DNA of 64,000 bases, from positions 1-64,000 of the forward strand of contig NZ_VOPL01000009.1 of the NCBI RefSeq assembly GCF_007993065.1. The letters run 5' to 3'. A program made the translations under genes and the position numbers. Below are positions 1-8,925 of the stretch, one piece after another (position 1 is the first letter of the stretch; every line of letters starts with the position of its first letter). The DNA comes from Paracoccus aurantiacus (lineage in GTDB: Bacteria > Pseudomonadota > Alphaproteobacteria > Rhodobacterales > Rhodobacteraceae). The notes under the pieces were generated by a model. That model did no database searches, was not told where the DNA came from, and saw only the letters and a program-made list of their open reading frames with translations.

Positions 1-257
1 GCCGCTTGCCGTTCCGCCTCGTCATTGCTGGCCCAGCGATACATGGGCAGCAGCGTGGCGATGCCGACATTGGCGTCGGACAGCGCCTTTTTGAAGCTTT
101 TCACCCGGTCGGGGAACACGCGCGGCGCCTTGAACCATTCCAGAAAGTCGGCGCGGGGGGAAAGTTCGATCCACTCATAGCCCAGTTCCGCGACCTTGGA
201 CGGCAGCTGTTCCAGCGCCAGATGGCGGTGCATGAAGGGGTCGAGCGCGATTTTCAT
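1..257 (-). CDS. Sugar phosphate isomerase/epimerase, TIM barrel (partial, 3' end outside window)
   Basis: Only the first 85 codons are present; the gene runs off the left edge. The start MKIALDPFMH and the segment with GYEWIELSPR, then LLPMYRW, are typical of the xylose-isomerase-like TIM-barrel sugar phosphate isomerase/epimerase family (AP endonuclease family 2 fold), in which a divalent metal binds at the barrel mouth. The catalytic Glu/Asp/His residues lie beyond the visible part. It is downstream of and in line with the ABC importer genes, so it probably acts on the imported sugar or cyclitol. The substrate is not known. Confidence 0.8.
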   Translation of the reverse strand, partial: MKIALDPFMHRHLALEQLPSKVAELGYEWIELSPRADFLEWFKAPRVFPDRVKSFKKALSDANVGIATLLPMYRWASNDEAERQA

Positions 258-325
258 GGGATCACCTTGAGATAAAGATTGGTTGGTCCGGTTGGGGCGC
301 AGCGCGGGCCGCGCCCCGGCTTGGA

Positions 326-1144
326 TCAGTGCTTGGCCGGCGGGGCATGGCCGTCATGGCTGGCCATATATTCCTCGACCTCTTCGCCCAGATCGGCCAG
401 CGCCTCGCCACCGGCCATCAGATCGGTGATCTCCTCGCGGGACTTTTCGCCCTTGCGGAAATCCGCGGCCAGAGCGCCCTTGATAAGCACCCCGAAATGG
501 TCGCCCACGGTCATTGCGTGCATGACCTGGTGGGTGATGAAAATCACGGCCAAACCGCGCTTGCGGGCTTCCAGAACGATCCGCAGCACGTGGGACGCCT
601 GTTTGACGCCAAGCGCGGCGGTCGGCTCGTCCAGGATCAGCACGCGGGCGCCGAAATGGACGGCGCGGGCGATGGCCAGCGACTGACGCTCGCCCCCAGA
701 CAGACCCCCGATCAGGCGGTCGCCGTCGTCGATGCGGGTGATGCCGAAATCCTGCACGGCCTTGACCGCGATCTCATTGGCTTTCTTGCGGTCATAGCGC
801 TTGAACGGACCCCAGCCCTTTGTCGGCTCGACCCCCACGAAGAAGGAGCGGCCGATCGACATCAGGGGAAAGGTGCCGCCGAACTGGTGCACCGTGGCGA
901 TGCCCATTTCCTGCGCCTCTTTCGGGCTGGAGAACTCGACCGGCTTGCCGTCGAATTTCACCGTGCCGGAGGTCGGCTTGTGAACACCTGCCAGCGTCTT
1001 GATCAGCGTGGACTTCCCGGCGCCGTTATCGCCCAGAAGGCACAGGACCTCGCCGGCATGGACGCGCAGATTGATGTTGTGCAGCACGTCAATGGGGCCA
1101 AAGGATTTATCGACATTTTCAAGTTCGATGATGGGGGTAGCCAT
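326..1144 (-). CDS. Sugar ABC transporter ATP-binding protein (CUT2, single domain)
   Basis: Cytoplasmic ATPase of a CUT2 sugar importer, 272 residues with one nucleotide-binding domain, like FrcA. Visible motifs are Walker A GDNGAGKST, Q-loop region around VHQFGG, signature LSGGERQ, Walker B LILDEPTAALG and a switch His in ITHQ. The ATG lies one base beyond the permease stop, so the two are translationally close. A single-domain ATPase (not the tandem RbsA type) suggests a homodimer in the complex. The C-terminal tail is rich in acidic residues and His. Confidence 0.92.
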   Translation of the reverse strand: MATPIIELENVDKSFGPIDVLHNINLRVHAGEVLCLLGDNGAGKSTLIKTLAGVHKPTSGTVKFDGKPVEFSSPKEAQEMGIATVHQFGGTFPLMSIGRSFFVGVEPTKGWGPFKRYDRKKANEIAVKAVQDFGITRIDDGDRLIGGLSGGERQSLAIARAVHFGARVLILDEPTAALGVKQASHVLRIVLEARKRGLAVIFITHQVMHAMTVGDHFGVLIKGALAADFRKGEKSREEITDLMAGGEALADLGEEVEEYMASHDGHAPPAKH

Positions 1145-1145
1145 G

Positions 1146-2153
1146 TCACTCTGCTCCCTTCTTTTTCTTCGGGCTGTAGTTCAGCGCCATTTTCCGGAAG
1201 GTGTTGTTCATCAGAACCGCCAGCAGCAGCATGATGCCGATGATCAGCGACGACCAGTTGCGGTCGAAATCGGTAAAGTAGATGCCCTGATTGACGATGG
1301 CGAAGGTGATCGTCCCGAAGAAGATCCCGATGATCGACCCGAACCCGCCGGTCAGCAGCACACCACCCACAACGACCGAGATGATGCAGTTGAAGATGAA
1401 GATCATCCCGCCCGAAACCTGGGCCGAGTTGAACAGGATCGCCTGACACATCCCCACGAAGGATGCGCTGGTGGCCGACAGAACGAACAGGATGATCGTC
1501 AGCCGGTCGGTCGGAATGCCCGCGTTGCGCGCACTGACCTTGTCGCCGCCCATCGCAAAGATCCAGTTGCCGAAGGGCGAGTAGTGGATAAAGAACACAT
1601 AAATCGCCGTGATCGCCAGCCACCACAGGATGATAACCTGGAAGGAATTGGCGATGAACTGACCGAACAGGAACTTGGCCCAATCCGGCGCACTGAGCGC
1701 GACCGAGGTCGTCCCCGTCAGCAGCACCGAAAAGCCCAGCGTCAGGCCCTGCACCGCAAACAGCATCCCCAGCGTCACGATCAGCGAGGGCACGGCGGTT
1801 CGCACCACCAGAAGCCCGTTGATGATGCCGACGCAGATGCCCACCGCGATAGAGCCAAGCATTCCGATCCAGATCGGCAGTTCGTAATGGCCCGACAGGA
1901 TTGCGACGGTCATCGACCCTGCCGGGATCATCGCGCCGATGGAAATGTCCAGCTCGCCCGCGATCATCAGCAACCCGATGGGCAGCGCGACGATACCAAG
2001 GTTCGCGGCGACGTTCAGCCAGCTTGCGGTGCCGGCCGGTTTCAGGAAATCGATACCACCAAAGACGACAAAGAAGATCAGAACGGCCAGAAGGCCAAGC
2101 AGCGCGCCCGCCTCGGGCCGGCGCAGAATATTGCCGAAATCAAGATTATTCAT
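1146..2153 (-). CDS. Sugar ABC transporter permease (CUT2 family)
   Basis: Inner-membrane permease, about 335 residues with many hydrophobic segments. The conserved CUT2 signature around GELDISIGAMIPAGS and the later GGVLLTGGFGS is present. I chose the ATG at 2153 (MNNLDFG) because GAGGA sits seven bases upstream; an in-frame ATG 24 bases earlier is possible. It lies between the binding-protein and ATPase genes and should form the channel of the same importer. Substrate is unknown; the neighbouring isomerase and Gfo/Idh gene fit a sugar or cyclitol. Confidence 0.9.
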   Translation of the reverse strand: MNNLDFGNILRRPEAGALLGLLAVLIFFVVFGGIDFLKPAGTASWLNVAANLGIVALPIGLLMIAGELDISIGAMIPAGSMTVAILSGHYELPIWIGMLGSIAVGICVGIINGLLVVRTAVPSLIVTLGMLFAVQGLTLGFSVLLTGTTSVALSAPDWAKFLFGQFIANSFQVIILWWLAITAIYVFFIHYSPFGNWIFAMGGDKVSARNAGIPTDRLTIILFVLSATSASFVGMCQAILFNSAQVSGGMIFIFNCIISVVVGGVLLTGGFGSIIGIFFGTITFAIVNQGIYFTDFDRNWSSLIIGIMLLLAVLMNNTFRKMALNYSPKKKKGAE

Positions 2154-2189
2154 GTCAGGGTCCTCGTTTCGTGCCATGCGGTTCCGGTC

Positions 2190-2210
2190 GCCGCGCAACA
2201 GGCGCGCGGC
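2190..2210 (-). repeat. Hairpin between binding-protein and permease genes
   Basis: GCCGCGC (2190-2196) and GCGCGGC (2204-2210) form a 7-bp GC-rich stem with a 7-base loop in the 113-base gap between the binding-protein stop and the permease start. Such hairpins often keep binding-protein mRNA more abundant than the downstream messages. That role is an inference. Confidence 0.45.
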
Positions 2211-2266
2211 GGCGATGAGCCGATCCGCGGAACACAGCCCGCGAACCGGTCAGAACATCCCTGTTG

Positions 2267-3241
2267 TCAGCGTGCGCCCTTCTCGACGCCTGCAAGCGTG
2301 GATTCGATGTTCGAGGCATCGACGATGCTTGGCCCGGTCAAAACCGGAGCGGTCGGAAGATCGGTTCCGAAATCGACATGCGCGGCTAGAAGCTGCACCG
2401 CCAGAAGCGATTGCAGATAGGGCTGCTGGTCAATGGCAAAGGTCTGGGTGCCATCCTGAATGCGCTGCAGACCGGCGGCATTGATGTCGAAGCTGCCATG
2501 CATGACGGTGCCCTGCTTGCCCGACTGCATGATGCCGCTGGCGGCCGCATCGGCATCGGTGGCGCTGATATTGATGACCCCGTTGATGTCGGGGTTCTGC
2601 AGCAGCGTCGCCTTGACCGCTTCGGCAATGGCGGTCTGATCGCCAAACGAGGATGCGGGCAGCGGAAGCTGTTCCGCAGTGCCGCCGCCCTTGGTCACGC
2701 CTTCGATGACGCCGCCGCAGCGGGCCTCCAGGTTTGCGGCACCCGGTACGGTGTTCACGCAGATCACATTGGTCGCGCCATTCTCGACGAAATATTCGCC
2801 GCCTGCGACACCCGCCACAAATTCGTCCGAGCCGACATAGTTGATCGCACCCAGTTCTTCAGCCTTCTCGGCATTGCCGGCATTCATCAGGATCACCGCG
2901 ATGCCCTGATCTATGGCAGACTTGATCGCGTCATCCTCGGCCTCGGGCACCCAGTTCGGCACGACGATTCCATCGGCGCCCTGGCTGATGGCGGTGCGGA
3001 CCAACTGCGCCGCGTCCGGGCCCAGATTGTCATAGCTTTGCAATTGCAGATAGTTGACGGTGCCGCCATTGGCCTCGATCACGTGGCGGGCATCGTCGAT
3101 GCCCTTCTTGACGCGGTTCCAGAATTCCTCATCGGCGCGACCACCAACTACGGCGATATCGGCTGCCATGGTGGCGGTGGTCGCGGCAGCGATGGCGGCG
3201 GTCGCCAGCAATGCGCGCATGCGCAATCCGTTCAGTTTCAT
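2267..3241 (-). CDS. Sugar ABC transporter substrate-binding protein
   Basis: Periplasmic binding protein, 324 residues, family Peripla_BP_4 (RbsB-like). A signal peptide is evident: MKLNGLRMRA, a hydrophobic Ala-rich stretch and a cleavage-like MAAD. The mature part begins IAVVGGRADEEFW and contains QGADGIVVPNW, typical of this fold. The start at 3241 has a strong GGGAGGA site. It is first in the leftward transporter operon and faces a LacI gene. The ligand is not readable from sequence. Confidence 0.9.
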   Translation of the reverse strand: MKLNGLRMRALLATAAIAAATTATMAADIAVVGGRADEEFWNRVKKGIDDARHVIEANGGTVNYLQLQSYDNLGPDAAQLVRTAISQGADGIVVPNWVPEAEDDAIKSAIDQGIAVILMNAGNAEKAEELGAINYVGSDEFVAGVAGGEYFVENGATNVICVNTVPGAANLEARCGGVIEGVTKGGGTAEQLPLPASSFGDQTAIAEAVKATLLQNPDINGVINISATDADAAASGIMQSGKQGTVMHGSFDINAAGLQRIQDGTQTFAIDQQPYLQSLLAVQLLAAHVDFGTDLPTAPVLTGPSIVDASNIESTLAGVEKGAR

Positions 3242-3528
3242 CGGTATCCTCCCATTGGGCCGTCCGGCTCGGCCCCTGTCCATGTGCCGGAACACCCTGC
3301 CTGACCGGCCGGCGCCTTTCATCTGCATCCCCGTCCGGGCGGCTCCTCGCCCGGCCCGGCTATGGTGGCGCATCGGGTCTTGAACATGGCTGGACTGGTG
3401 AAAAACAATCGGAGCCCGATGCGTCCCTGCCCGATCAGTCATAGCAAACTGACGCTGCGAAAGAAACAATTCTTGCGCTTTAATGATATTTATGTATCTT
3501 TTAATTTCATTCTAGATTGAGACTCATC
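3242..3528. promoter_or_regulatory. Divergent control region between importer and LacI gene
   Basis: This 287-base gap separates the leftward importer from the rightward LacI gene and must hold both promoters. The half near the regulator is AT-rich, unlike its surroundings. An imperfect palindrome, AAGAA-ACAA-TTCTT (3461-3474), is a candidate LacI-family operator. No open reading frame worth calling is present. Confidence 0.5.
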
Positions 3529-4569
3529 ATGCCCGACAAACGCCCGACAATCGCCGATCTTGCCGATGCCGCCGGTGTCAGCGTGGCCACGGTCAACCGG
3601 ATCATCGGCGGCAATGCGTCGGTCCGGCCCGCCACGATCAACCGCGTCCATGATGCGGCGGAACAGATCGGTTTCTACGGCCTTGGCGTGATCGAGGCCC
3701 GCAAGGCGGACGCCAAGCCCCAGTATCGCTTCGGCTTTCTGCTTCAGCAGTCCACGCGAGAGCTGTATCGGATGTTCGGCGATCAGATCGTCGAGGCGAC
3801 CACGCGGCGTCGCGATGAAAGGGTCGAGCCGGTGGTCGATTTCGTTGACCGGCTCGACCCGATGAACATCGCCGAGCGTCTGGATGCGCTTGGCCGCGAC
3901 TGCGATGCCGTGGCGATCATCGCGGGCGACCACCCGCTTATCAGCCAGCAGATCACCACACTTCGCGAACGGAATGTGCCGGTCGTCACCTATATCACCG
4001 ATCTCTCCGCCCCGAATCGCGCCGGATATGTCGGTCTCGATAACTGGAAGCTTGGCCGCACCGCTGCATGGTTCATCGCCCAGACCACCCACGCGCCGGG
4101 ACGGGTGGCGCTGTTCATCGGCAATCACCGCTATCAGTGTCAGGATGTGTCGGATGCCAGCTTCCGGTCATATATGCGCGAACACGCCACGCATCTGCAG
4201 GTCGAGGACAGTCGCCCGACGCATGAAGAACCCGATCAGGCCTATCAGATGGTGCACGAATTGCTGGAAACCGGCGACGATCTGCGCGGCATCTATATTG
4301 CGGGCGGTGGCATCTCTGGCGTGTTGCGGGCGCTGCGCGAGGCATCCCCCGAACGGCGCGGACAGGTGCGCATCGTCTGCCGCGACATCGGCCCCGAGAC
4401 CCGCAAGGGTCTGACCGAGGGACTTATCACCGCTGCCCTGTGCCACCCTCTGCGCCAGACCTCGGACGAGTTGATCGACACGATGATCGCGGCGCTGAAT
4501 ACGCGCGGCGCGGTTTCGGTCCGTCAACGGATCGTGCCGTTGGAGATTATCACGCCGGAAAGCGTGTGA
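3529..4569 (+). CDS. LacI-family transcriptional regulator
   Basis: DNA-binding repressor, about 346 residues. The N-terminal helix-turn-helix TIADLADAAGVSVATVNRII is followed by a periplasmic-binding-protein-like effector domain. I prefer ATG 3529 (MPDKRPT) over an in-frame TTG four codons upstream. Divergent from the CUT2 importer and next to a Gfo/Idh gene, it probably represses the importer until its sugar is present. Confidence 0.92.
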   Translation: MPDKRPTIADLADAAGVSVATVNRIIGGNASVRPATINRVHDAAEQIGFYGLGVIEARKADAKPQYRFGFLLQQSTRELYRMFGDQIVEATTRRRDERVEPVVDFVDRLDPMNIAERLDALGRDCDAVAIIAGDHPLISQQITTLRERNVPVVTYITDLSAPNRAGYVGLDNWKLGRTAAWFIAQTTHAPGRVALFIGNHRYQCQDVSDASFRSYMREHATHLQVEDSRPTHEEPDQAYQMVHELLETGDDLRGIYIAGGGISGVLRALREASPERRGQVRIVCRDIGPETRKGLTEGLITAALCHPLRQTSDELIDTMIAALNTRGAVSVRQRIVPLEIITPESV

Positions 4570-4659
4570 CCCGCTTCCCCCGGCTCGCGGCGATATGACA
4601 AGCGCCGGGCCCACAGTTGAAACCATTCGCGCGAGAACGCGCCAGAAGGAGGAAATCTT

Positions 4660-5682
4660 ATGAAAATCGGAGTTGTCGGATACGGGACCGGCGGGCGTCA
4701 TTTCCACGCGCCCTTCATCAAGGCGGCCGACGGCGTGGAACTGGCGGGCATCGTCGCCCGCGCGCCCGCGACCATCGCACGGGTGCAGGCGGACTATCCC
4801 GGCCTGCCGATCTACGCCAGCCTTGGTGACATGCTTGCATCGGGCGTCGATGCCGTGACCATCACCACCCCGCCCCAGACACGCCGCGATCTGGTGCTGG
4901 AGGCCATCGCCGCCGGCGTCCATGTCATCGCGGACAAGCCCTTTGCGCCCTCGGCCGAAGTCGGGCGCGAGATGGAGCAGGCCGCCCGCGACAAGGGCGT
5001 GACGCTTGGGGTGTTCCATAACCGGCGCTTCGACACCGATGTGCAGACGCTGAAGAAAGTGCTGGACAGTGGGCGGTTAGGCAAGCTGTGGCGCATTCAT
5101 GCGCGGATGGAACAGGACGATCCCGCGACGCTGGAGGCCGGGCCGCAGGGCGGTCTGCTGCGCGATCTGGGCAGCCATATGGTCGATCAGATCCTGTGGC
5201 TGCTTGGCCCCGCCGTTTCCGTTCACGCCCATCTGGACATGATCGACCTGCCCGAAGGTCCGACAGATGCGGGTTTCGTGATCTCGATCCGGCATCAGGG
5301 CGGCACGTTTTCGCAGCTTGTTTCCAGCAAGATCAACCATATCGACGCCAAGGAATTCGTCGTCTATGGCGATCAGGGCAGCTATCGCTCGGCCCAGACC
5401 GATGTTCAGGCGCAGGCGATCTTTGCCGACAAGCGCCCGGTCGATGATCCGGACGGCTGGGGCTACGAGGCCGAAGAACGCTGGGGCATTCTGGCCACCG
5501 CATCAGGCGCGGAGCGCGTGCCATCCGAACAGGGCCGCTATCACGACTACTACACCGGTTTCGCCCGGGCGGTCCAGGGCGGCACCCTGCCGCCGGTCAC
5601 GCCAGCCGATGCCATCGCCGTGCTGCAGGTGCTGGACGCCGCACGCCAAAGCGCCGCAGAGGGTCGCGAGATAGCGTTGTAA
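4660..5682 (+). CDS. Gfo/Idh/MocA family NAD(P)-dependent oxidoreductase
   Basis: Cytoplasmic dehydrogenase of 340 residues. The N-terminal Rossmann motif begins MKIGVVGYGTGGRH, and the family motif with the catalytic-region Lys appears as ADKPFAPS near residue 94. The C-terminal alpha/beta domain includes GGLLRDLGSHMVDQILW. A strong AGGAGGA site precedes the ATG. Members oxidise sugars or inositols, or act on their C1/C2 positions. It follows the LacI gene on the same strand. Substrate not assignable. Confidence 0.88.
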   Translation: MKIGVVGYGTGGRHFHAPFIKAADGVELAGIVARAPATIARVQADYPGLPIYASLGDMLASGVDAVTITTPPQTRRDLVLEAIAAGVHVIADKPFAPSAEVGREMEQAARDKGVTLGVFHNRRFDTDVQTLKKVLDSGRLGKLWRIHARMEQDDPATLEAGPQGGLLRDLGSHMVDQILWLLGPAVSVHAHLDMIDLPEGPTDAGFVISIRHQGGTFSQLVSSKINHIDAKEFVVYGDQGSYRSAQTDVQAQAIFADKRPVDDPDGWGYEAEERWGILATASGAERVPSEQGRYHDYYTGFARAVQGGTLPPVTPADAIAVLQVLDAARQSAAEGREIAL

Positions 5683-5751
5683 GTGAATGGGTCGGCGGCT
5701 GGTATCGCGGCTGACTCAAACCCGAATATAACAACATTAAATCACAAAATC

Positions 5752-5764
5752 ACATAAATTATGT
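5752..5764. promoter_or_regulatory. Palindromic candidate operator upstream of the DeoR gene
   Basis: ACATAA-A-TTATGT is a perfect odd palindrome in an AT-rich patch about 65 bases before the DeoR start. Position and symmetry fit an autoregulatory site for the DeoR-eryH-eryI unit. The link to that protein is an inference. Confidence 0.45.
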
Positions 5765-5828
5765 TGATATAAATACCTGTTGCGTTACAAAACCGCATTA
5801 TGAGCGCTGATTCTGATCGGAGGGGCGA

Positions 5829-6593
5829 ATGAAACGCGAGGAACGCAGGCAGTCGATCATGGATCTGCTGGTCGCGTCGCGTGCCGCCGATCTGGATGAT
5901 CTGGCCGAGCGCTTCGCCGTCTCGAAAATGACCATCCATCGCGATCTGGACGATCTTGAACAGGCCGGCCTGTTGCGGAAGGTGCGCGGCGGCGCGACGA
6001 TCGAGGCAGGAACGCAGTTTGAAAGCGATTTCCGCTTTCGCGAATTGCAGGACGGTGACGCCAAGTCGCGCATGGCCCGCGCCGCGCTGAACCTGGTCGA
6101 GCCGGGAATGACCGTAATGGTCAATGATGGCTCGATGGCGGCGCTTCTGGGCGCGAACCTTGCGGAAAAGGCGCCGCTGACTGTCATCACCAACAATGCG
6201 GCAGTCATCGACCGGCTGAAGGATGCCCCGCGCGTGACGCTGATCGCGCTTGGCGGCGTGTATAATGCCAAATTCAGCGGATTTTTCGGCGTCGTGACCG
6301 AACAGACGCTGGCACGTCTGCGGGCCGATCTGGCCTTTATTTCGACACCCGCGATTGCCGGGGTGCAGGCCTTTCACATGGATGACGCAGTTGTCGGCTC
6401 TAAACGCGCGATGATGGCGTCGTCGGGGCGGAATGTGCTGCTGGTCAATCACAGCCGGTTTGGCCGCACGGCGCTGCACGTGCTGGCGGATCTGGCAGAG
6501 TTTGATGCGATCATCACCGATGCAACGCCCGCCGCGGAAACATGCGCCGAACTCGACCGTGCACAGATCACGCTGACCATAGCCGAGGAGTAG
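5829..6593 (+). CDS. DeoR-family transcriptional regulator of the eryHI unit
   Basis: A 254-residue DeoR/GlpR-type regulator. The N-terminal HTH reads ERRQSIMDLL, then LAERFAVSKMTIHRDLDDLE, followed by the conserved VRGGA. The C-terminal DeoRC sugar-phosphate sensor domain follows. GGAGGGG lies just before the ATG. It ends four bases before eryH, so it is co-transcribed with eryH and eryI. It probably senses a tetrose or tetrulose phosphate, an inference from the partners. Confidence 0.9.
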   Translation: MKREERRQSIMDLLVASRAADLDDLAERFAVSKMTIHRDLDDLEQAGLLRKVRGGATIEAGTQFESDFRFRELQDGDAKSRMARAALNLVEPGMTVMVNDGSMAALLGANLAEKAPLTVITNNAAVIDRLKDAPRVTLIALGGVYNAKFSGFFGVVTEQTLARLRADLAFISTPAIAGVQAFHMDDAVVGSKRAMMASSGRNVLLVNHSRFGRTALHVLADLAEFDAIITDATPAAETCAELDRAQITLTIAEE

Positions 6594-6597
6594 AAGG

Positions 6598-7359
6598 ATG
6601 CCCGATATCTGGATCGGCACAAGCTGGAAGATGAACAAGACGCTGGCGCAGGCCCGCAGCTTCGCCGAGACGCTGGCCGCTTCGGACGCTACCCGCGATC
6701 CGCGCATACAGCGTTTTGTGATCCCCCCCTTTACGGCCACACGCGAGGTCAAGGACATCCTGTCCGACACCAGCGTAAAGGTTGGCGCGCAGAACATGCA
6801 TTGGGCGGATCAAGGTGCATGGACGGGCGAAATCAGCCCGGTCATGCTGGCCGATTGCGGGCTGGACATCGTGGAGCTGGGTCACAGCGAACGGCGCGAG
6901 AATTTCGGCGAGACCGATGAAACCGTTGGCCTGAAAACCGAAGCTGCAGTGCGGCACGGGTTGATCCCGCTGATCTGCATTGGCGAGACACTGACCGAAC
7001 GCGAAGCAGGTCGTGCACAGGAGGTGCTGAAGACGCAGGTCTGCGGCGCGCTTGCCAAGCTGTCGGGCGACCAGAAGGACGCGCAGATCCTGCTGGCCTA
7101 TGAACCGGTCTGGGCAATCGGGGAAAACGGCATTCCGGCAACGTCGGATTACGCCGACGCGCGCCACGCCGAAATCATCGCCGTGGCGCAGGATGTGCTG
7201 GGGCGACCAGTCCCCTGCCTTTATGGCGGCTCGGTCAATCCTGACAACTGCGAAGAACTGATCGCCTGCCCGCATATCGACGGGCTGTTTATCGGCCGCT
7301 CTGCCTGGAAGGTCGAGGGTTATCTGGACATTCTGGCGCGCTGCGCCGCAACCATCTGA
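6598..7359 (+). CDS. eryH: Triose-phosphate-isomerase-like D-3-tetrulose-4-phosphate isomerase (EryH/TpiA2)
   Basis: A 253-residue TIM-barrel paralogue of triose phosphate isomerase. N-terminal GTSWKMNKT gives the Asn/Lys pair, [13 protein letters not shown] the catalytic His, [11 protein letters not shown] the catalytic Glu and YGGSVNP the phosphate loop. Loop 6 reads [10 protein letters not shown] instead of the usual IGTGKTAT, marking the EryH/TpiA2 branch. In Brucella EryH isomerises D-3-tetrulose 4-phosphate. Position next to eryI and eryABCD supports this role over glycolytic TpiA. Confidence 0.9.
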   Translation: MPDIWIGTSWKMNKTLAQARSFAETLAASDATRDPRIQRFVIPPFTATREVKDILSDTSVKVGAQNMHWADQGAWTGEISPVMLADCGLDIVELGHSERRENFGETDETVGLKTEAAVRHGLIPLICIGETLTEREAGRAQEVLKTQVCGALAKLSGDQKDAQILLAYEPVWAIGENGIPATSDYADARHAEIIAVAQDVLGRPVPCLYGGSVNPDNCEELIACPHIDGLFIGRSAWKVEGYLDILARCAATI

Positions 7360-7370
7360 AGGAGGAAGAC

Positions 7371-7832
7371 ATGAAACTGGCAATCGCAGGTGACAGCGCG
7401 GGTGAAGGTCTTGCCAAGGTGCTGGCCGACTACCTGAAGGACAAACACGACGTGGCCGAAATCAGCCGCACGGATGCGGGCCCCGATGCGTTCTATGCGA
7501 ACCTGTCGGATCGCGTCTCGAACGAGGTTCTGAACGGCACCTATGACCGCGCCATCTTGGTCTGCGGCACCGGCATCGGTGTCTGCATCGCCGCGAACAA
7601 GGTACCCGGCATACGTGCGGCGCTGACCCATGACACCTATTCGGCAGAGCGCGCGGCGCTGTCGAACAACGCCCAGATCATCACCATGGGCGCCCGCGTG
7701 ATCGGTGCCGAGGTCGCAAAGACCATCGCCGATGCGTGGTTGGCTGAAACCGAAAATTTCGACGCAGGCGGCAAGTCGGCGGGCAACGTGAATGCCATCG
7801 ACGAGGTCGGTGCGAAATACAGTAAAGGCTAG
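7371..7832 (+). CDS. eryI: RpiB-family D-erythrose-4-phosphate isomerase (EryI)
   Basis: A 153-residue RpiB/LacAB-fold isomerase. It starts [13 protein letters not shown], has the active-site Cys in [15 protein letters not shown] and then the [10 protein letters not shown] segment, as in RpiB. GGAGGAAGAC precedes the ATG, 11 bases after eryH. In Brucella the homologue, renamed EryI, makes D-erythrose 4-phosphate from the tetrulose phosphate, so erythritol carbon enters the pentose phosphate pathway. The ery context supports this over ribose 5-phosphate isomerase. Confidence 0.9.
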   Translation: MKLAIAGDSAGEGLAKVLADYLKDKHDVAEISRTDAGPDAFYANLSDRVSNEVLNGTYDRAILVCGTGIGVCIAANKVPGIRAALTHDTYSAERAALSNNAQIITMGARVIGAEVAKTIADAWLAETENFDAGGKSAGNVNAIDEVGAKYSKG

Positions 7833-7944
7833 GTCCACGCACTGGCGACGCTTAAACTGCCGAATGACTCCCGCGACGGAAAATGCTTCGCGAATGCGGC
7901 CCCTGCCGCTGGTCAGTATGGCAATGGCTACGCCACGTGACCGA

Positions 7945-8901
7945 TCAGGACGGCGCGGCCAGCACCCGCGCCGTCGCCTCATCCGTGATCAGTCCGGCCA
8001 GACGCCCGCTGTTCAGGACAGCGCGGATCGCTGCATATTTCTCGGGACCGCCGGCAATGGCGACAAGGCGGCTGCCCTCTGGCCCGTCCAGATCGGCGGA
8101 GAGCGTTCGCGCACTCAGCGTGGTTTCCATCACGTTCCCGTCTGGATCAAAGAAATGGCCAAGCACCTCGCCCACCGCGCCCACGGCCTTGATCTCGGCA
8201 ATTTCATGCTGCTCGATCATCCCCGACGCCACCAGTTGCGCGCCGTGCCATACCGATCCGATGCCGGCGATTTTCAGTCCTGCGTTATTGGCCATTTCGA
8301 CGATCTCGCGCACGCCCGGCTGCTCCAGCAGGATCGCGCGGTCAGCTTCGGCATTGGCAAAGAAAGGCACGGGAAGAACCAGCGCCTGCGCGCCCGTCCT
8401 GGCGGCCAGGTCCTGCATCACATCATGCGGGTTGGCCGAATAGCTGCGTGTCAGCGCCCCCAGCAGCGAAACAAACCGAGTGCCTAACGCGTCGATGCGC
8501 GGCAGCTGATTCACCGCAGCCGCCATGGTGCGCCCGTGGCCAAGGCCGATCACCCGGTGATCGCCGCTTTCAATGGCCCGCCGCAGCAGGCCCGCCCCAG
8601 CCATGCCAAGGGCGCGCAGCGGCAGGTCTTCTTCACCCAGGTTTGGCGCAACCTCGCAGAATTCCAGGCCGTATTTGAGGCAAAGCCGGTTCTCCAGTTC
8701 GATACATTCGACAATCTCGCCATCGATCGAGACCTTGACCATCCCCTCGGCCACCGCCCGTGCGATCAGGCGGTGCGCCTTGACCGATGGCAGGCCAAGT
8801 CGCTTGGCGACCGCAGCTTGCGTCATGCCCCCGACGTAATGCAGCCATGCCGCGCGCGTCGCCAGGCTCTGTTCGGGGTCAGGAACGGTTCGTCGCGACA
8901 T
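7945..8901 (-). CDS. eryD: EryD-like SorC/DeoR-type transcriptional regulator
   Basis: A 318-residue SorC-family regulator. The N-terminal HTH includes LHYVGGMTQAAVAKRLGL then PSVKAHRLIARA, followed by a sugar-phosphate-binding domain with GLGHGRTMAAAVNQLPR. It is the last gene of the leftward eryABCD unit, 24 bases after eryC. In Brucella EryD represses the ery operon and is relieved by erythritol. It converges on eryI with a 112-base gap holding no obvious terminator. Confidence 0.9.
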   Translation of the reverse strand: MSRRTVPDPEQSLATRAAWLHYVGGMTQAAVAKRLGLPSVKAHRLIARAVAEGMVKVSIDGEIVECIELENRLCLKYGLEFCEVAPNLGEEDLPLRALGMAGAGLLRRAIESGDHRVIGLGHGRTMAAAVNQLPRIDALGTRFVSLLGALTRSYSANPHDVMQDLAARTGAQALVLPVPFFANAEADRAILLEQPGVREIVEMANNAGLKIAGIGSVWHGAQLVASGMIEQHEIAEIKAVGAVGEVLGHFFDPDGNVMETTLSARTLSADLDGPEGSRLVAIAGGPEKYAAIRAVLNSGRLAGLITDEATARVLAAPS

Positions 8902-8925
8902 TCGGGCGTCCTTTCAGCGTCGCCG

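Noticed and set aside
999-2420. A 473-codon plus-strand frame across the first importer
   Set aside because: Antisense to the permease and ATPase genes; the translation is low-complexity Arg/Gln/Asp-rich and matches no family.
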